Assembly: GCA_035293565.1 (NCBI GenBank)
Contig: DATGMP010000103.1
Location: 1 to 18,339 of the forward strand
DNA length: 18,339 nucleotides
Direction: 5' to 3'
From: DATGMP01 sp035293565
Lineage (GTDB): Bacteria > Pseudomonadota > Alphaproteobacteria > BOG-932 > Roseiterribacteraceae
The position numbers were made by a program, and so were the translations under genes. Positions within the stretch are counted from its first letter, which is position 1, and each line of letters starts with the position of its first letter. The notes beneath the pieces were generated by a model. The model saw nothing but the letters and a program-made list of their open reading frames with translations. It did no database searches and was not told the origin of the DNA. Shown here piece by piece: positions 7,562-14,907 of the stretch.

Positions 7562-7822
7562 ATGTTTAATGGCACCGCGCCGCGGCCGGTGTCGCACGAA
7601 GCGTACCTCGACTCCGTCGACATAGAGGGAGGCCTCGTCGGCCTCATGGTCGAATTCGAGCTCGACCGAATAGCCGGCTTCGCGCAGATGGCCGGCGGCC
7701 GTTTCGAGAAAGTCCGCCGCTTCGGCGCTGTGCGTGCGGGCGGCGGCCCGCCCGGCTTCCGTCTGGCGGGGAGAAATCTGAGTTTTCGCTGCGGAAGGCC
7801 CGCGGGCCGTTCCTTGCCTCAT
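7559..7822 (-). CDS. Hypothetical small protein
   Basis: I do not recognise this protein. With the ATG at 7822 it has 87 residues; the ORF is open to another ATG at 7888 (109 residues). The inner start is preferred because GGAAG lies eight bases before it. The N-terminal third is rich in Ala, Arg and Gly and looks disordered. The rest reads as a helix (AEAADFLETAAGHLREAGY) followed by two strands (SVELEFDHEADEASLYVDGVEVRF) and a basic tail. This looks more protein-like than the overlapping plus-strand frame. Its TGA stop is formed by the first three bases of the inverted-repeat element, so the element may have truncated or replaced the original C-terminus. It lies downstream of sthA on the same strand. 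Confidence 0.45.
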   Translation of the reverse strand: MRQGTARGPSAAKTQISPRQTEAGRAAARTHSAEAADFLETAAGHLREAGYSVELEFDHEADEASLYVDGVEVRFVRHRPRRGAIKH

Positions 7823-7949
7823 ATCCGCATCTTCCAAATCCACCCCGGCCGTCGCTGACATTCTTTGCGGCGGAGGCGCCGAAACCATTAGCTCACGATT
7901 TTTTCATCCTGCCAAGATGCTGCACTGCGACAAGATGGCCAACCTCATA

Positions 7950-7984
7950 TATCCCAATGGATTACTATGTATCCTTATGGATTA
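7950..7984. repeat. Tandem 15-base repeat with 20-base period at the end of sthA
   Basis: TATCCCAATGGATTA (7950-7964) and TATCCTTATGGATTA (7970-7984) match at 13 of 15 positions and start exactly 20 bases apart, close to two DNA turns. Each copy is itself a small inverted repeat (ATCC, four bases, GGAT). The second copy covers the sthA stop codon. The arrangement could be a pair of binding sites or a weak RNA structure upstream of the next minus-strand ORF. Confidence 0.5.
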
Positions 7985-9399
7985 GTCGCCTCCACCTGGG
8001 TGGAAGCGCTGCGACGCGGCATTCGGTTCCACGCATCCAAGGCCGCGATTTTGTAGGCCTCGGCCAGCGTCGGGTAGTTGAAGGTGTTCTCGATGAAATA
8101 ATCGAGCGTGCCCTTGAGGTTCAGCACCGCCTGCCCGATATGGATCAGCTCGGTGGCGCCCTCGCCCACGATATGGACGCCGAGCAGCCGGCGGGTTTTC
8201 AGCGAGAAGATCATCTTCATCATGCCGGCGTTGAGCCCCATGATGTGACCGCGCGAGGTCTCGCGAAACCGCGCGACGCCGCATTCGTAATGAATGCCGC
8301 GTCCCCGCACCTCCTCCTCGCTCATGCCCACGACCGAGATCTCCGGAACGGAATAGATACCGTAGGGAAAAAAGTCGGGCGCCGGCGGCATCGGGACGTG
8401 GAAGGCGTGGCAGGCCGCCACCCTGCCCTGCTCCATCGAGGTCGAAGCGAGACTCGGGAAGCCGATGATGTCGCCGGCGGCATAGATGTGCGGCATCTCG
8501 GTCTGGAAGGTGTTTGGATCAACCTTCAGCCGGCCCCGCTCGTCGGTCGCGAGGCCGCACGCATCGAGCCCCAGAGCGTCTGTCGCGCCGTCGCGCCCGC
8601 CGGTGAAGAGGAGCATCTCGGACTTGTAGCGCCGACCGTCCTCCAGCAGAGCCACCGGCCAGCCATCCTCGAAATCGATCCGCTCGACTTTGGCGCCCAG
8701 CCGAATCGTCACGCCGCGATCGCGGAGCTGGTGGGTGAAATCCTCGATCAGCTCCTGGTCGATGAAATCGAGGAAGGTGGGCTTGGGCTCGATCAGATTC
8801 ACATGCACATCGAGCGCGCTGAAGATCGTCGCGTATTCCACGCCGATCACGCCGGCGCCCAGCACCGTGAGGCTGCGCGGCAGGCGCGGCATGTCGAGCA
8901 GTTCGTCGCTGTCGAGGACGCTTGATCCGTTGAAAGGGAAATCGGACGGCCGATGCGGCTTGGTGCCGACCGCGATCAGGAATTGCTCGCCCTCGAAAAT
9001 ATGGGTCTCGTTATTCTGGCCGACGACCTCGATCCGATGCGGATCGAGAAAACGGGCGCTGCCGCAGAAGGTCTTGACCGCGTTGCGGGCGAATTGGTGC
9101 TCCAGCACGTCGACCTCGTGCTCCAGCGTCATGTGAAGCCGGCTCATCAGGTCGCTGGCGCCGATATCCTGTTTCACCCGATAGGCGCTGCCATAGAAGC
9201 CGCGCTCCCGCCAGCCGGTGAGATTGAGGACAGTCTCGCGGAGAGTCTTGGACGGGATCGTGCCGGTATGGACGGAGACGCCGCCGACTTTCCGGCCCTT
9301 CTCGACCACCAGCACGGATTTGCCGAGCTTTGCCGCCTGAACGGCACCCCGCCGCCCGGCGGGCCCGCTGCCGATCACGATGAAATCGTAGGCGCTCAC
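7975..9399 (-). CDS. sthA: Soluble pyridine nucleotide transhydrogenase (Si-specific)
   Basis: A 474-residue cytoplasmic flavoprotein that exchanges reducing equivalents between NADPH and NAD+, usually to drain excess NADPH. It has the pyridine nucleotide-disulfide reductase fold: FAD motif GSGPAG at 10-15, NAD(P) motif GAGVIG in the middle, the YAAGDIIG FAD motif, and the dimerisation domain ending FNYPTLAEAYKIAAL. The redox-active cysteine pair of lipoamide dehydrogenases is absent. The motif reads GGVSVHTGTIPSK, with S42 and T47 at the two cysteine positions, and the C-terminal catalytic His is Tyr (NYP). The GTIPSK form is the hallmark of SthA and separates it from lipoamide dehydrogenase and glutathione or mercury reductase. 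The start is GTG at 9399, matching the family N-terminus, with no clear Shine-Dalgarno. It is divergent from the SulP gene. Confidence 0.93.
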   Translation of the reverse strand: MSAYDFIVIGSGPAGRRGAVQAAKLGKSVLVVEKGRKVGGVSVHTGTIPSKTLRETVLNLTGWRERGFYGSAYRVKQDIGASDLMSRLHMTLEHEVDVLEHQFARNAVKTFCGSARFLDPHRIEVVGQNNETHIFEGEQFLIAVGTKPHRPSDFPFNGSSVLDSDELLDMPRLPRSLTVLGAGVIGVEYATIFSALDVHVNLIEPKPTFLDFIDQELIEDFTHQLRDRGVTIRLGAKVERIDFEDGWPVALLEDGRRYKSEMLLFTGGRDGATDALGLDACGLATDERGRLKVDPNTFQTEMPHIYAAGDIIGFPSLASTSMEQGRVAACHAFHVPMPPAPDFFPYGIYSVPEISVVGMSEEEVRGRGIHYECGVARFRETSRGHIMGLNAGMMKMIFSLKTRRLLGVHIVGEGATELIHIGQAVLNLKGTLDYFIENTFNYPTLAEAYKIAALDAWNRMPRRSASTQVEATNP

Positions 9400-9460
9400 G
9401 GATGGCGTCGTATTCCGCGACTCGGAGAGTCAAGGCTAACGCAAAATTGTACGGTGCGGA

Positions 9461-9483
9461 ATCCACCTCGACATCCACCTCGA
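9461..9483. repeat. Short direct repeat in the sthA-sulP divergent intergenic region
   Basis: ATCCACCTCGA occurs twice (9461-9471 and 9473-9483) with a 12-base period. It lies in the 160 bases separating the two divergent genes, where regulatory sites are expected. The role is unknown and it may be a chance duplication. Confidence 0.4.
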
Positions 9484-9559
9484 ATCCCAGCGCCGCCCTA
9501 CAACCCATCCGCAAACTGTGACACTCTGATCGGCCCTGCGCGAAGAATGGGAGAAGAAA

Positions 9560-11251
9560 ATGACGCAGCAGGTCCGACCCTGGCCGATCTTCCGCTCGCT
9601 CGCGGGCTATTCGTTTAGCAGTATCGGCGGCGATCTCGTGGCCGGGCTCACGCTGGCGGCGGTCGCCGTGCCGGAGCAGATGGCCACCGCACGCCTCGGC
9701 GGCTTCGGGCCGGAAGTCGGCTTCTATGCTTTCATCGCCGGGTCGCTGGGCTTCGCGGCGTTCGGCGCCAACCGCTTCCTGTCGGCGGGCGCCGACTCCA
9801 CCATTACGCCCATTTTCGCCGGCGGTCTGGCCGCCCTCGGCGCCGCCCAGGCAGGCGGCAATCCCGAGATGGCAGCGCTGCTGGCGCTCTTGGTCGGCAT
9901 CGTCGTCGCATTAGGCGGCGCCTTCCGGCTCGGCTGGATCGCGGATCTTCTTTCGGTTCCAGTCACGACCGGCTTCCTGGCCGGGATCGCGGTCCATATT
10001 CTCGTGTCTCAACTGCCGGGCCTGCTCGGAATTCCCGCGCCCCACGGCTCGCTCCCGCGCCAGGTCGGGTCGATCCTGTCCTCGCTCGCCGGGACCAACC
10101 CCTATTCCCTGATCCTCGGACTGATGGTCTTCGCCTTCACGGTCGGCAGCGAGCGGATCAGCGCCAAGATTCCGGGCGCGCTCATCGGGCTGGCGATCGC
10201 GACCGGCGCGACCGTTCTGATGGGCTTGGAAGATAGAGGCGTCAGCGTTCTTGGCACTCTCCAGGGCGGATTGCCGCAAATCGGCATACCTGCCGGCGAT
10301 GCCGCCGAGATCCTGCCGATGCTGCCGCTGGCACTGATTGTGGCGCTGGTCGTGATGGTTCAGACCGCGGCCACGTCGCGTGCCTTTCCAAACGCCAAAG
10401 GCGAGCCGCCCGATATCAATCGCGACTTCATCGGCGTTGGCGCGGGCAGCATCCTGGCGGGCATCGTCGGAAGCTTTCCGGTCAATGCGAGTCCGCCGCG
10501 GACCGCCATAGTCTCGGAAACCGGCGGACGGTCTCAACTTGCCGGCATCGCCGCGGCGCTCATCGTGTTCGCGCTGGCGGTGTTCGGCGCCAGCCTGCTG
10601 GCGCATGTGCCGCACGCCGCGCTGGCCGGGATCCTGCTGTTCGTCGCACAGCGGATCGTGCGGGTACAGGTCATGGCGGAGATTCTGCGGCGAACTCCGG
10701 CCGAGTTCGCGCTGATCCTCGCCACGACGGCAGCGATGGTGGCTCTCCCGATAGAGATCGGTGTCGCGGTGGGCATCGTGCTGTCCCTCATGCATGGCAT
10801 GTGGACGACGACGCGAGCGCGCATCATCGAGCTGGAGCGTGTGCCGGGCACGTCGATCTGGTGGCCGCCCGGCCCGGCCTTCCATGGCGAGGCTGTCCGG
10901 GGCGTCATCGTCGCCGCTTTCCAAGCGCCGCTCTCCTTCCTCAACGCTTACGAATTCGAGCACGGATTTCGAAGGCTCGTCGACCGACGCAAAGGCGAGA
11001 TCACTCTGGTGGTGCTGGAGGCGAGCAATATCGTGGAGATCGACTACACCGCGGCGAAGGTCATGGAAACGCTGATCGACCACTGCCGGTCGGCGGGCGT
11101 TGCCTTCGCAGTCTCGCGGCTCGAATCGGTGCGCTCCCAGTTGGCTTTCAAGCGTTTCGGCCTCATCGAGCTCTTGGGCCCCGATCGCCTGTTCCACAGC
11201 GTCGAGGAGGCGGTCAGAGCGTTGTCCGGAAACAGTCCCTCTCCGGCCTGA
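9560..11251 (+). CDS. SulP-family anion transporter with C-terminal STAS domain
   Basis: A 563-residue inner-membrane protein of the SulP (SLC26-like) family, which carries sulfate, bicarbonate or other anions. The N-terminal 420 or so residues hold the hydrophobic transport core, beginning with the family segment GDLVAGLTLAAVAVPEQMA, where PEQMA occupies the place of the usual PQxMA, and including SVPVTTGFLAG. The last 130 residues form a cytoplasmic STAS domain (VVLEASNIVEIDYTAAKVME). GGGAGAAGAA lies just before the ATG. Substrate cannot be assigned: there is no carbonic anhydrase or sulfur-assimilation gene beside it. A hairpin straddles its stop codon, and the next gene converges on it. 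Confidence 0.92.
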   Translation: MTQQVRPWPIFRSLAGYSFSSIGGDLVAGLTLAAVAVPEQMATARLGGFGPEVGFYAFIAGSLGFAAFGANRFLSAGADSTITPIFAGGLAALGAAQAGGNPEMAALLALLVGIVVALGGAFRLGWIADLLSVPVTTGFLAGIAVHILVSQLPGLLGIPAPHGSLPRQVGSILSSLAGTNPYSLILGLMVFAFTVGSERISAKIPGALIGLAIATGATVLMGLEDRGVSVLGTLQGGLPQIGIPAGDAAEILPMLPLALIVALVVMVQTAATSRAFPNAKGEPPDINRDFIGVGAGSILAGIVGSFPVNASPPRTAIVSETGGRSQLAGIAAALIVFALAVFGASLLAHVPHAALAGILLFVAQRIVRVQVMAEILRRTPAEFALILATTAAMVALPIEIGVAVGIVLSLMHGMWTTTRARIIELERVPGTSIWWPPGPAFHGEAVRGVIVAAFQAPLSFLNAYEFEHGFRRLVDRRKGEITLVVLEASNIVEIDYTAAKVMETLIDHCRSAGVAFAVSRLESVRSQLAFKRFGLIELLGPDRLFHSVEEAVRALSGNSPSPA

Positions 11252-11264
11252 AGGGTGGAGAGGG
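11237..11264. terminator. Hairpin between convergent genes, possible bidirectional terminator
   Basis: CCCTCTCC (11237-11244) and GGAGAGGG (11257-11264) form a perfect 8-base stem with a 12-base loop that includes the SulP stop codon. It lies between the convergent sulP and 65-residue membrane protein genes. No run of T follows on either strand, so it is not a textbook intrinsic terminator. Confidence 0.4.
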
Positions 11265-11272
11265 GAAATGGT

Positions 11273-11470
11273 TCAGACGCGCCGCGAGAAAATCACCGCG
11301 GCGAGGCCGATCACGATCATGCCGGCGCCGCGCACGGCCCAGCGTGGCTCGCCCACCATGAAGCTGCCGGAAGGATGCGGAAAATAGCCGCTCCCCTGGC
11401 CGATCCAGATTAATCCGGCAAGGCTCGCCAAGATCCCGACGGCGAGCATCATCGGCCGCATGATTCGCAT
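11273..11470 (-). CDS. Small membrane protein of unknown function
   Basis: A 65-residue protein with two predicted membrane helices (about residues 5-24 and 46-62), separated by a short segment GQGSGYFPHPSGSFMVGEPRW rich in Gly, Pro and aromatic residues. The LAGLIWIGQGSGYFP pattern recalls small conserved membrane proteins seen in many proteobacteria, but no function is known to me. GGGGGAAG lies a few bases before the ATG at 11470; another ATG at 11461 is possible. It lies downstream of opgH on the same strand, about 90 bases away, and converges on the SulP gene. Confidence 0.75.
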   Translation of the reverse strand: MRIMRPMMLAVGILASLAGLIWIGQGSGYFPHPSGSFMVGEPRWAVRGAGMIVIGLAAVIFSRRV

Positions 11471-11562
11471 CGCGCTTCCCCCGATGCCGAGACCCGCGTC
11501 ACCCGGAGCGTACGCGCGTCATCGGCGACGGACGAACTACAACCGAGAATATTCCTATTTCG

Positions 11563-13374
11563 TTATTCGGCGCCCTCGACGAGGGCGGTGTCGGCAGCAA
11601 GCTCGACCGGCTCTTCGGGCGCCGCAATATCCGCCCCGCGCAACTCCGCCAGGCGCGCCAGCGTCGCCGATCGCGCATATTCGTCGGGAATGGCGCAAAT
11701 CCCGTGCCGGGCCATGAAGCGGCCCAGGACGGCACCGGCGCTAAGCCGCGCGAAGGGAATCGCCAGCACGGCCGGCAGTATGGTGGGCGCCGCCCAGGCG
11801 AGCGCGCCGGGCGCGATCCATACGAGCGCGGCGGCCAGAAAGGCGCCGAAAACGAGCTGCGGCCAGAGACCTTTCAGCGCTTCGCCATAGGAGATCTGTC
11901 GTCCCTCGCGGTTCTGCGCCTCCCAGATCACCCGCTTCCCGAAGAGAAGCCCGACCACGAAGCGCGCCTGCGCCACCATCATGATGGGGCCGAGCAGGAT
12001 CGAAAACAGCGTGTCGATCAGCGAGCCGATGATCAGCCGCGCCGCGCCGCCGTAAAGCCTCGCCTCGCCCTTCAGCAGGATGTCGAGAGCGCCGAGGATG
12101 CGGGGCGCGAAGCCGACCGCCATCATGACGAAGTAAAGCTCGAAGGCGAGATGCGCCGGAAAGGGTCCCTGGGCGCCCTTCCAGAACGCCATCGCAAGTC
12201 CGGCCGCCAGCATCGCGACGCCGAAAGGCGCGCCCAGATACATCGCGATCGCGTTGATCAACTGGAAGCGGCCCATCGGCTTCAGGGCGAGACCGAACAG
12301 CTTCACATATTGCATGTTGCCCTGGCACCAGCGCAGGTCGCGCTTGATGAAGTCGGGCAGGCTGGGCGGGTTTTCCTCCCAGCTCTCGCGCTCGTCGGGA
12401 ATGACCCGCACATCCCAGCCAGCGGCGCGCATCATCGCCGCCTCTACCTGATCGTGGCTCAGCACGTGCCCGCCCAAGGGCGGCTTACCGGCCAGCACCG
12501 GCAGGCGGCAATGCGCGACAAAGGGCTGGAGGCGGATAATCGCGTTATGACCCCAATAGGGCCCGGCGGGCCCCTGCCACCAGGCGCTGCCGACCGTCTG
12601 AGTCCGCATGCTCTGACGCATGCCGAACTGGAAGATCCTTGTGAAGGCGCTTTCGGAGGGATGGCCCACCACGAGCGATTGGAGGATGCCCAGCCGGGGA
12701 TTGGCCTGCATGGCCCGCACCAGCCGGAGCATTGCCGCCGCCGACATCAGGCTGTCGGCGTCGAGCACGATCATGTGATCGTACCGGCCGATCGCGCGCT
12801 CGGCGAATTCGTGCAGATTGCCGGCCTTGAAGCCGATATTGGCTTCCCGCCGGCGATAATTGACGAAGCCTGGTTCGCAATAGCGCGCGCGAAGCACGGC
12901 GAAGGCTTCCTCCTCGGCGCGCGCGACCTCCGGACGGGCGCTGTCGCTCAATACATGGAAGGCGAATTGCGTCGCCCAGCCGCTGGCCAGGATTCCCTGG
13001 ATCATCGTCTCCAGACGGGCGAAGACGGTCGGCACATCCTCATGGCGCACCGCGACGCAGACCGCGGTGCTTGCGACGATCGGACTGTCCTCCGGCGTGG
13101 CGCGCAGCGCCGGGTTGGTGAAGGCGACCGGATCGCGGACCAGGCGCAAGATCACGAATCCGAGCACCGAGTTCCAAAAGCCGAGGAGCGTCCAGGGCAG
13201 GCTCAGAAGGAAAAGCGTCAGGAACAGAATGGCGGGCGGCGACCAGCCGTTGGCCGCCATGACCCGGCCCATCGCCAGACCGAGGCCCGTCAAGCTGGCC
13301 AATGTCAGGAAGACGACGACCGTCCGCCTGACGGCAAGGGCGCGCGCCTCTTCATCGACCTCGGGCAGTGACAT
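11563..13374 (-). CDS. opgH: Glucans biosynthesis glucosyltransferase H
   Basis: A 603-residue inner-membrane glycosyltransferase (family GT2) that polymerises glucose from UDP-glucose into the backbone of osmoregulated periplasmic glucans. Two N-terminal membrane helices (about 17-75) precede the cytoplasmic GT2 domain, and several helices follow. Catalytic-type motifs are VLDADSLM, the LSHDQVEAAMM segment, and RDLRWCQGNMQY, which matches the Q/RxxRW product-binding motif, just after SWEENPPSLPDFIK, typical of OpgH. It is shorter than the 847-residue E. coli protein and lacks most of its N-terminal cytoplasmic part. The ORF is open to an ATG at 13464, but that codon lies inside an extragenic palindrome and the extra 30 residues are unlike OpgH, so the ATG at 13374 is preferred. 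No opgG or opgD gene is beside it. Confidence 0.93.
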   Translation of the reverse strand: MSLPEVDEEARALAVRRTVVVFLTLASLTGLGLAMGRVMAANGWSPPAILFLTLFLLSLPWTLLGFWNSVLGFVILRLVRDPVAFTNPALRATPEDSPIVASTAVCVAVRHEDVPTVFARLETMIQGILASGWATQFAFHVLSDSARPEVARAEEEAFAVLRARYCEPGFVNYRRREANIGFKAGNLHEFAERAIGRYDHMIVLDADSLMSAAAMLRLVRAMQANPRLGILQSLVVGHPSESAFTRIFQFGMRQSMRTQTVGSAWWQGPAGPYWGHNAIIRLQPFVAHCRLPVLAGKPPLGGHVLSHDQVEAAMMRAAGWDVRVIPDERESWEENPPSLPDFIKRDLRWCQGNMQYVKLFGLALKPMGRFQLINAIAMYLGAPFGVAMLAAGLAMAFWKGAQGPFPAHLAFELYFVMMAVGFAPRILGALDILLKGEARLYGGAARLIIGSLIDTLFSILLGPIMMVAQARFVVGLLFGKRVIWEAQNREGRQISYGEALKGLWPQLVFGAFLAAALVWIAPGALAWAAPTILPAVLAIPFARLSAGAVLGRFMARHGICAIPDEYARSATLARLAELRGADIAAPEEPVELAADTALVEGAE

Positions 13375-13455
13375 CCGGCGGTGGTCCGTCCTTTTGCTTC
13401 GAACCAGCGATTTACAGGAGGACCGGCCCTTCCGATAGATCGCTTCTACATCTAC

Positions 13456-13484
13456 CTTCGTCATTCCCGCGGGGAATGACGAAG
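13456..13484. repeat. Collapsed REP/MITE palindrome
   Basis: CTTCGTCATTCCC (13456-13468), a 3-base centre, and GGGAATGACGAAG (13472-13484) form a near-perfect 29-base palindrome. Its core CGTCATTCCCGCG is the same as in the 7439-7561 element, so it looks like the two ends of that element joined with the middle lost. It lies in the divergent gap between opgH and the MDR oxidoreductase gene, where it may affect either promoter or leader. Confidence 0.65.
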
Positions 13485-13503
13485 ACTTTGGGGTGCACGA
13501 TCA

Positions 13504-14496
13504 TTGCGGCAAATTGATAGCAAAGAAGCCCGAGCGCTTTGGATCGTCGAAGCCGGACGGGCCGAGTTCAGGCAAGAGGTCGCGCCTGCGCCCGGCCCCG
13601 GCGAGGTGCGAGTCCGGGCGCTGGTCGGCGCGATCAGCCGCGGGACGGAATCGCTCGTTTTTCACGGCCGGGTGCCGGAGAGCGAGCGGCGGCGCATGCG
13701 CTGCCCTTTCCAGGCGGGGGAATTTCCATTTCCGGTGAAGTACGGCTATTCGACAGTCGGCGTCGTCGAGGCCGGACCCCCCGAGCGGATCGGGGAGCGC
13801 GTATTCGCGCTCCATCCGCATCAGACTCGGTTCACGGTTCCGGTCGAAGGCGTCAGTCCGGTTCCGGCCGATATCCCTTGCGAACGCGCCGCCCTGGCGC
13901 CGCAGATGGAGACTGCGCTCAACGCGACCTGGGATGCGAAGCCCAGGATCGGCGATCGGATCGCGGTCGTCGGCGCGGGCGTGATCGGGATTCTCACCGC
14001 TTATCTCTGCGCCCGTGTACCGGGCGCCTCGGTGACGCTGATCGATCGCGATGCGGGCCGGCGCGCGATCGCCGCAAGCCTCGGCATCGGCTTTGCCGCC
14101 GCCGGCGAGCACATGACGGAGGCGTGCGACCTTGTCTTCCATGCGTCAGGCGATCCGTCGGGGCTCGATCTGGCGCTCTCGCTCTGCGGGTTCGAGGCGG
14201 TCGTCATCGAGCTCAGCTGGTACGGCGACCGCCCGGTTCCGGTGGCGCTCGGCCGCGCCTTCCATAGCCAAAGGCTGACGATCCGCGCCTCGCAGGTCGG
14301 ATCGGTCGCGCCGTCCCGCCGCGCGCGCTGGACTCATCGGCAGCGGCTTGCGAAGGCGCTATCCCTTTGCGCCGACCCCCGGCTCGACGCTCTCGTGCGC
14401 GAGGAGATGCCGTTCGACGCGCTGCCCAACCGGCTGCCGGACATTCTCGGTCAGCCGGGCGCGCTCTGCCATCTGATCCGTTATCTCGAGGAGTAA
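13504..14496 (+). CDS. MDR-superfamily oxidoreductase, BchC-like, lacking zinc ligands
   Basis: A 330-residue medium-chain dehydrogenase/reductase. The N-terminal catalytic domain contains ISRGTESLVFHGRVP (about 44-58) and PVKYGYSTVGVVEAG (77-91), and the Rossmann domain contains VVGAGVIGILTAYL (155-168) followed by an acidic end (LIDRD) suited to NAD(H). Classical zinc dehydrogenases have a Cys in the first segment and GHE in the second. Here they read SRGTES and GYS, and the four-cysteine structural zinc site is absent, so reaction without zinc is expected. The pattern resembles BchC (bacteriochlorophyllide dehydrogenase) and related uncharacterised proteins, but no photosynthesis genes are present. 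The only nearby start is TTG at 13504, with GGGG about 10 bases upstream. It is the first gene of a tight unit with the PTPS-like and GT4 genes. Confidence 0.85.
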   Translation: MRQIDSKEARALWIVEAGRAEFRQEVAPAPGPGEVRVRALVGAISRGTESLVFHGRVPESERRRMRCPFQAGEFPFPVKYGYSTVGVVEAGPPERIGERVFALHPHQTRFTVPVEGVSPVPADIPCERAALAPQMETALNATWDAKPRIGDRIAVVGAGVIGILTAYLCARVPGASVTLIDRDAGRRAIAASLGIGFAAAGEHMTEACDLVFHASGDPSGLDLALSLCGFEAVVIELSWYGDRPVPVALGRAFHSQRLTIRASQVGSVAPSRRARWTHRQRLAKALSLCADPRLDALVREEMPFDALPNRLPDILGQPGALCHLIRYLEE

Positions 14497-14502
14497 ACCT
14501 CA

Positions 14503-14907
14503 ATGTACGCTGTCGAAGTCCGCGATCACATCATGATCGCGCACAGCCTCAAGGGCGAGGTATTCGGCCCGGCTCAACGCCTGCACGGCGCGACCTACGT
14601 CGTCGATGTCGCCTTCTTCCGCGAAAAGCTCGGACCGGACAACATCGTCGTCGACATCGGTCGCGCGCTCGACGCGCTGAAGAGCGCGTTGCATTCGGTC
14701 AATTACGCCAATCTCGACGAGCACCCGGCGCTCGCGGGGCAGCTCACGACCACGGAGTTCCTGTGCCGCTATATCTTCGACCGGATGGCGGAAGCCATCC
14801 GCGACGGGAGGCTCGGCGCGCACGCGGACGGGATCGAGCGCATGCGCGTTGTCCTCAACGAATCCCATGTCGCGCGCGCCTGGTACGAGGCTTCGCTTGG
14901 CGGCTGA
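14503..14907 (+). CDS. 6-pyruvoyl-tetrahydropterin synthase / QueD-fold protein with altered active site
   Basis: A 134-residue protein of the PTPS/QueD fold, whose usual members convert 7,8-dihydroneopterin triphosphate to a pterin or 6-carboxy-tetrahydropterin using a zinc ion held by three histidines. Two zinc histidines are recognisable: H14 in AHSLKGE and H28 in RLHGATY. The third is Ala (HGH becomes HGA, A30), and the catalytic Cys four residues before H28 is Ala (A24). The Asp-His pair that normally follows (LDHxYLN) appears as NY in VNYANLDEHP. The TTTE segment and the substrate-binding Glu (VLNESH) remain, so a pterin or purine ring may still bind. GAGGAG lies nine bases before the ATG and overlaps the stop of the MDR gene, so translation is coupled. 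The function is not QueD's as such. Confidence 0.85.
   Translation: MYAVEVRDHIMIAHSLKGEVFGPAQRLHGATYVVDVAFFREKLGPDNIVVDIGRALDALKSALHSVNYANLDEHPALAGQLTTTEFLCRYIFDRMAEAIRDGRLGAHADGIERMRVVLNESHVARAWYEASLGG

Noticed and set aside
7975..9399. Possible lipoamide dehydrogenase or mercuric reductase
   Set aside because: Both redox cysteines are replaced and GTIPSK is present, which fits SthA instead.
11704..13371. 555-codon plus-strand frame opposite opgH
   Set aside because: Low-complexity composition (Arg, Gln, His, Glu) and full overlap with the well-supported opgH gene.
14503..14907. Ordinary QueD (queuosine pathway)
   Set aside because: The catalytic Cys, third zinc His and Asp-His pair are replaced, and no queC, queE or queF gene lies nearby.
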